Assembly (NCBI GenBank): GCA_033722075.1
Contig: JAWVZU010000154.1
Span: 1-9,493, forward strand
From: JAWVZU01 sp033722075
GTDB lineage: Bacteria > Pseudomonadota > Gammaproteobacteria > Xanthomonadales > SZUA-38
Length of the DNA: 9,493 bases
Reading direction: 5' to 3'
The notes beneath the pieces are model-generated. The model did not search any database, was not told the DNA's origin, and was given only the letters and a program-made list of their open reading frames with translations. The stretch's first letter is position 1. Every line of letters starts with the position of its first letter. Positions 7,078-9,493 of this stretch are shown here, in pieces. Position numbers and translations under genes: made by a program.

Positions 7078-7153
7078 GGGGCCATAGCTCAGCTGGGAGA
7101 GCGCAACACTGGCAGTGTTGAGGTCGGCGGTTCGATCCCGCCTGGCTCCACCA
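7078..7153 (+). tRNA. tRNA-Ala (GGC anticodon)
   Basis: A 76-base cloverleaf can be folded by hand. The acceptor stem GGGGCCA/TGGCTCC includes the G3:U70 wobble, the alanine identity element. The D arm is GCTC/GAGC, the anticodon stem CAACA/TGTTG with loop CTGGCAG (anticodon GGC, reads GCC), and the T arm GGCGG-TTCGATC-CCGCC. The CCA end is encoded. It is transcribed with the tRNA-Glu that follows 82 bases later. Confidence 0.97.
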
Positions 7154-7169
7154 GGATAATAAGAACCCT

Positions 7170-7192
7170 ACCTGCTACCTAGGCAAGCAGGT
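7170..7192 (+). other. Hairpin in the spacer between the two tRNAs
   Basis: ACCTGCT (7170-7176) and AGCAGGT (7186-7192) form a perfect 7-base stem with a 9-base loop. No T-run follows, so it is not a typical terminator. The remaining spacer is A-rich and unstructured, with AATAAGAA occurring twice (about 7158 and 7216), as expected for a region cut by RNase E during tRNA maturation. The role is inferred. Confidence 0.4.
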
Positions 7193-7235
7193 CACCGAAT
7201 AACAACAAGAACGGTAATAAGAAGAACAGGTTTCC

Positions 7236-7311
7236 GTCCCGTTCGTCTAGAGGCCTAGGACTCCGCCCTTTCACGGCGGCAACAGGGGTTCGACTCCCCT
7301 ACGGGACGCCA
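7236..7311 (+). tRNA. tRNA-Glu (TTC anticodon)
   Basis: A 76-base cloverleaf with acceptor stem GTCCCGT/ACGGGAC, D region TTCGTCTAGAGGCCTAGGA, and anticodon stem CCGCC/GGCGG with loop CTTTCAC (anticodon TTC, reads GAA/GAG). The T arm is AGGGG-TTCGACT-CCCCT. The discriminator is G and CCA is encoded. It is immediately followed by a terminator. Confidence 0.97.
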
Positions 7312-7320
7312 ACATTATCA

Positions 7321-7351
7321 AGGGCTTACGTGAAAGCGTAGGCCCTTTTTC
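7321..7351 (+). terminator. Rho-independent terminator after tRNA-Glu
   Basis: AGGGCTTACG (7321-7330) pairs with CGTAGGCCCT (7337-7346) over 10 pairs with one G:U, around the loop TGAAAG. A T-run follows (7346-7350). It closes the tRNA unit and separates it from the gene at 7460. Confidence 0.85.
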
Positions 7352-7368
7352 TTATCTGGGGCCCGTGT

Positions 7369-7397
7369 TTGCACTCCGTAGACCCGCCACCTAACAT
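7369..7397 (+). promoter_or_regulatory. Weak candidate promoter for the cysteine-rich secreted protein gene
   Basis: TTGCAC (7369-7374) and TAACAT (7392-7397, 4 of 6) are 17 bases apart, downstream of the tRNA terminator and about 60 bases before the GTG start. Nothing better is visible between 7352 and 7459; a small GGTCA/TGACC inverted repeat also lies there (about 7430-7441). Confidence 0.22.
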
Positions 7398-7445
7398 CCA
7401 ACCTTGCCAGTTGCTCCCAGCACTCACATGGTCATCTGACCGAAC

Positions 7446-7452
7446 AAGGAGG
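7446..7452 (+). promoter_or_regulatory. Strong Shine-Dalgarno deciding the GTG start at 7460
   Basis: AAGGAGG, close to the ideal complement of the 16S rRNA 3' end, ends 7 bases before the GTG. This supports the GTG start and shows that the gene is translated. Confidence 0.8.
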
Positions 7453-7459
7453 CGTTCCA

Positions 7460-8023
7460 GTGAATGTATTTCCGAAAGTGGTCGTCGCAGCAGTATTCCT
7501 TTTTGCCTCGCCAATCGCGCTGGCCCAAAATTGGGTAGTGGTCGGTGGTGATCCTTTGGCTAAGAAAATACTGAACACGTGGAATGACAACAGTGGTTAT
7601 TTCACCATGACCCTGAGTGACGAAGAACTCAAGACTATGAATGATGGAATTTATGCGTTTGGCGCAAATGACGACGGCGGTGAAATTGAATTGCGAATGC
7701 CCGCCGATCATGGATGCAGCATATCTATGAGCAATCCCGATTGGAATCCGGGCGGTCATGGCCGAGTACTCGTAATTGAGGTGCAAGGAAACAAACTCGT
7801 ATCGAAGAACGAGGCTTGCCCGGGAGATCCCCCAGATCCGCTACACGACGACATTACGGTCACTTGCCATTGCGACCCAGAAGGCCACCCGTCCCGTGAT
7901 TACACATTGGGCAAGGTCCCGACCCCATCGGACGCGTCAAAGCTTTGCGCTCAAGAGTGCAATAACGACTTTTGCAGGAACCACACCGGGCACGAACACA
8001 TCAAGAGCTACAAGTGCCAGTAA
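7460..8023 (+). CDS. Secreted cysteine-rich protein of unknown function
   Basis: I do not recognise this 187-residue protein. It begins with a clear Sec signal peptide: a short N-region with one Lys, hydrophobic core VVVAAVFLFASPIA, and cleavage probably after ALA at 22, leaving QNWVVVGG. The mature part is about 165 residues. Its first half (about 23-115) looks like a mixed beta domain with hydrophobic strands such as GRVLVIEVQGNKLV. The second half is Pro/Asp/His-rich and holds most of the eight cysteines (86, 120, 136, 138, 163, 167, 172, 186), including TCHC and a C-x3-C-x4-C cluster; an even number suits disulfides in the periplasm or outside. Start is GTG with the strong AAGGAGG. Base composition is visibly lower in GC than all neighbours, with AT-ending codons common, which suggests recent acquisition. 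It stands alone between the tRNA terminator and a convergent gene. It could be an effector, an inhibitor or an envelope protein; nothing seen decides. Confidence 0.82.
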   Translation: MNVFPKVVVAAVFLFASPIALAQNWVVVGGDPLAKKILNTWNDNSGYFTMTLSDEELKTMNDGIYAFGANDDGGEIELRMPADHGCSISMSNPDWNPGGHGRVLVIEVQGNKLVSKNEACPGDPPDPLHDDITVTCHCDPEGHPSRDYTLGKVPTPSDASKLCAQECNNDFCRNHTGHEHIKSYKCQ

Positions 8024-8065
8024 TTAGCTGGCAACCATCTTCGCAAGCCTCGACCACGGCGGCAA

Positions 8066-9364
8066 TCAGGGGCTTATTTCCAAACCGTTCGCGAACAGGA
8101 CCTCACTGTCCAGTGCCGCCTGGACCGTCCCGGCTCCGGAATCGGCTGCCGAAAAGATCTGCCGGTTTGCGCTGGCAACCTGGTCGCCGTTGAGCCGCGT
8201 TTCCACGCCCTTGCCTCCACCGAACACGGTGCGGAGTATGGCCGTCGGCTTGCCGCCCGCCAGCGCGCCGATGATGGCGAGATTCCCGGCCAGTTTTACG
8301 GAAGTCCCGAAGTTCGAGGCATCCGCAGGTACGTCCAGTGCCAGCGAGGCATTCGGATCATCGAATTGAAGCAAGGTCACTGCCCCCTGGTCGATGCCCG
8401 GCGAACCCACCGCAACGGTCAGGGAACTGTCCAGCGAAACCGACGCCCCGAACTCCGAAAAAGCCGCCGGCCCCTCAGTCGTCGACACCGTTTGAACATT
8501 CAGCGGATCCTCGAGGTTGGAAGCAATCTGCTGATAGAGCCCGACCAGGCCGGCAGCGAGGTTGGCGCTTGGCGCCCCGACACTCAGCTTGCCGTTGTTC
8601 ACCGAGACCGCTGCGCCGAAGTCGGCCGACGTCGCGCCTTTCCCGGTAACGCCCGCCGGCGGCGTCAGGAAGGTGCCTGCGGTTGATTGGGAGAGTTCCA
8701 TGGTGCCCAGCGCAGCAAGCCGATAGTAGTCCAGGATGATGACCACGCCATCGGGATAGGGCTCTTCCAACTCGTCTTCGCGCAGTCCGCGGGGCGCACC
8801 GACATAGATTGTGTCGTTCTCGAACTGGATGCCGGTGCCGATGCCCGTGTCTCCGGCACTGAAGCTGAGGCTGCCGGGAATCAGGGCATCGAAACTGGCC
8901 CAGCCGCTTTCACGGCAGGGCCTGGGCGCAAAGAAACCCGGGTCGTCCGTTCCCGGACGCGGAGGAAAGGTCTGGTCCGGGAGCTGGCCGTTCTGGCAGC
9001 GGATGAAAATCTCGAACGAGTCGACGTCCGGTGCTCCCACGGCCAGCGTGTAATGCCCCCCGCCTTCGAATATCCGAGTGCGGCTCAGGTTCAGGTTGAT
9101 CACGGCTCCGAAACCGGTTGCGGGGCTGAGCCGGTCTGGCAAGACCTGTCCATCGAGCACCAGCCGACTGCCTTCCCGCCGGAAAACGAACACCCTTTCC
9201 GCCCCGGGGTCGCCCACGGCAACCAGCCCACCGGCCCCGTCGATGGATGCACCGAACTGCGCGGATGCCTCCGGTGGTGGCGTTACGTCGGCAATATCGA
9301 AGGGCTGAGCGCCTGCAGCAGCGGTCATCAGCAACAAGACGGTGTGTACAGCAACCCTGATCAT
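8066..9364 (-). CDS. Secreted FG-GAP repeat beta-propeller protein
   Basis: A 432-residue protein with an N-terminal signal peptide (hydrophobic VAVHTVLLLMTAAAGA, cleavage probably after AGA at 19). It then has a series of FG-GAP-like repeats, each an FG-A/T-S-V strand followed by a VGAP/VGDP turn: about 37-54, 85-112, 174-191, 249-266, 305-323 and 352-371. Six such units suggest an integrin-alpha-like beta-propeller; a seventh blade may be built from the termini. In this family Asp-rich loops often bind calcium and the propeller mediates surface binding, but ligand and location are unknown here. Two cysteines (123, 150) flank an insert in blade 2-3 and could form a disulfide. No C-terminal anchor or sorting motif is visible, and the last repeat is degenerate. 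The ATG at 9364 has only a distant AGGGGTGA (12 bases). It is convergent with the cysteine-rich gene, 42 bases apart, with no terminator seen between them. Confidence 0.85.
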   Translation of the reverse strand: MIRVAVHTVLLLMTAAAGAQPFDIADVTPPPEASAQFGASIDGAGGLVAVGDPGAERVFVFRREGSRLVLDGQVLPDRLSPATGFGAVINLNLSRTRIFEGGGHYTLAVGAPDVDSFEIFIRCQNGQLPDQTFPPRPGTDDPGFFAPRPCRESGWASFDALIPGSLSFSAGDTGIGTGIQFENDTIYVGAPRGLREDELEEPYPDGVVIILDYYRLAALGTMELSQSTAGTFLTPPAGVTGKGATSADFGAAVSVNNGKLSVGAPSANLAAGLVGLYQQIASNLEDPLNVQTVSTTEGPAAFSEFGASVSLDSSLTVAVGSPGIDQGAVTLLQFDDPNASLALDVPADASNFGTSVKLAGNLAIIGALAGGKPTAILRTVFGGGKGVETRLNGDQVASANRQIFSAADSGAGTVQAALDSEVLFANGLEISP

Positions 9365-9493
9365 TGGCGCACCGATTCACCCCTAGGAATGAGTACAGTG
9401 TAGACGATCCGTTGCGAGTTGCCGCGGACGGCCCGTTGATCCGCGCTACATTCCGACCCGACCAGTCGCTTATCATTGGCCTCCAGCCATGCC
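9361..9493 (-). CDS. Possible C-terminal tail of an upstream gene (very uncertain)
   Basis: One minus-strand frame is open from the window edge for 43 codons, ending ...VYTVLIPRGESVRQ and a TGA that overlaps the ATG of the FG-GAP gene by 4 bases (ATGA). Such overlaps are frequent in this window, and the poor Shine-Dalgarno of the FG-GAP gene would fit coupled translation. However, 43 open codons in GC-rich DNA are easily due to chance, no family is recognisable and third-position GC is not distinctive. If the frame is not real, the stretch is simply the upstream region of the FG-GAP gene, with a possible TACACT -10 about 35 bases before its ATG. Confidence 0.2.
   Translation of the reverse strand, partial: AWLEANDKRLVGSECSADQRAVRGNSQRIVYTVLIPRGESVRQ

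Noticed and set aside
7424..7786. Minus-strand 120-codon frame opposite the start of the cysteine-rich gene
   Set aside because: The plus strand has a signal peptide and AAGGAGG at proper spacing; the antisense frame has neither and also crosses the intergenic region.
8687..9403. Plus-strand 238-codon frame opposite the FG-GAP gene
   Set aside because: The repeated FG-GAP units and signal peptide lie on the minus strand; the plus frame shows no repeats or domain.
1..9493. CRISPR array, insertion sequence or toxin-antitoxin pair
   Set aside because: No regularly spaced repeats, transposase motifs, terminal inverted repeats or small paired genes of that type were seen by eye.

Overview
The window looks like a chromosomal segment of a GC-rich gammaproteobacterium. 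The main evidence is gene order. An upstream-facing block ygfB-pepP-ubiH-ubiI lies back to back with a small coiled-coil gene plus zapA, an arrangement known from Escherichia and, with the coiled-coil gene, from Pseudomonas-type genomes. No marker allows a genus to be named from sequence alone.

Left part, positions 1 to 6325, all on the minus strand and read from right to left: ygfB (UPF0149), pepP (proline aminopeptidase P), ubiH and a second UbiI/UbiF-type flavin hydroxylase (ubiquinone ring hydroxylation), glmM (phosphoglucosamine mutase, entry to UDP-GlcNAc for peptidoglycan and LPS), and a 2-oxoglutarate/Fe(II)-type oxygenase cut by the window edge. Three of the junctions are 4-base start/stop overlaps and the other two gaps are 14 and 36 bases, so this reads as one six-gene transcription unit. 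Attachment of glmM and an oxygenase gene to the ubiquinone genes is the unusual part.

Centre, 6326 to 7351: a 167-base divergent control region, then plus-strand genes for a 74-residue coiled-coil protein (TIGR02449 type) and ZapA, a Z-ring-associated cell division protein. After zapA, where 6S RNA (ssrS) and a 5-formyltetrahydrofolate cyclo-ligase gene are commonly found, there is instead a tRNA-Ala(GGC) and tRNA-Glu(TTC) pair with a good sigma70-like promoter, a GC-rich discriminator and a Rho-independent terminator.

Right part, 7352 to 9493: accessory in character. A low-GC, cysteine-rich secreted protein of unknown function follows the tRNA terminator on the plus strand. Facing it on the minus strand is a secreted beta-propeller protein with about six FG-GAP-like repeats. 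The last 130 bases may hold the tail of another minus-strand gene, but that is weak. I see no CRISPR array, insertion sequence, integrase or rRNA gene. The strongest candidates for something undescribed are the cysteine-rich secreted protein beside the tRNA locus and the oxygenase gene coupled to glmM.
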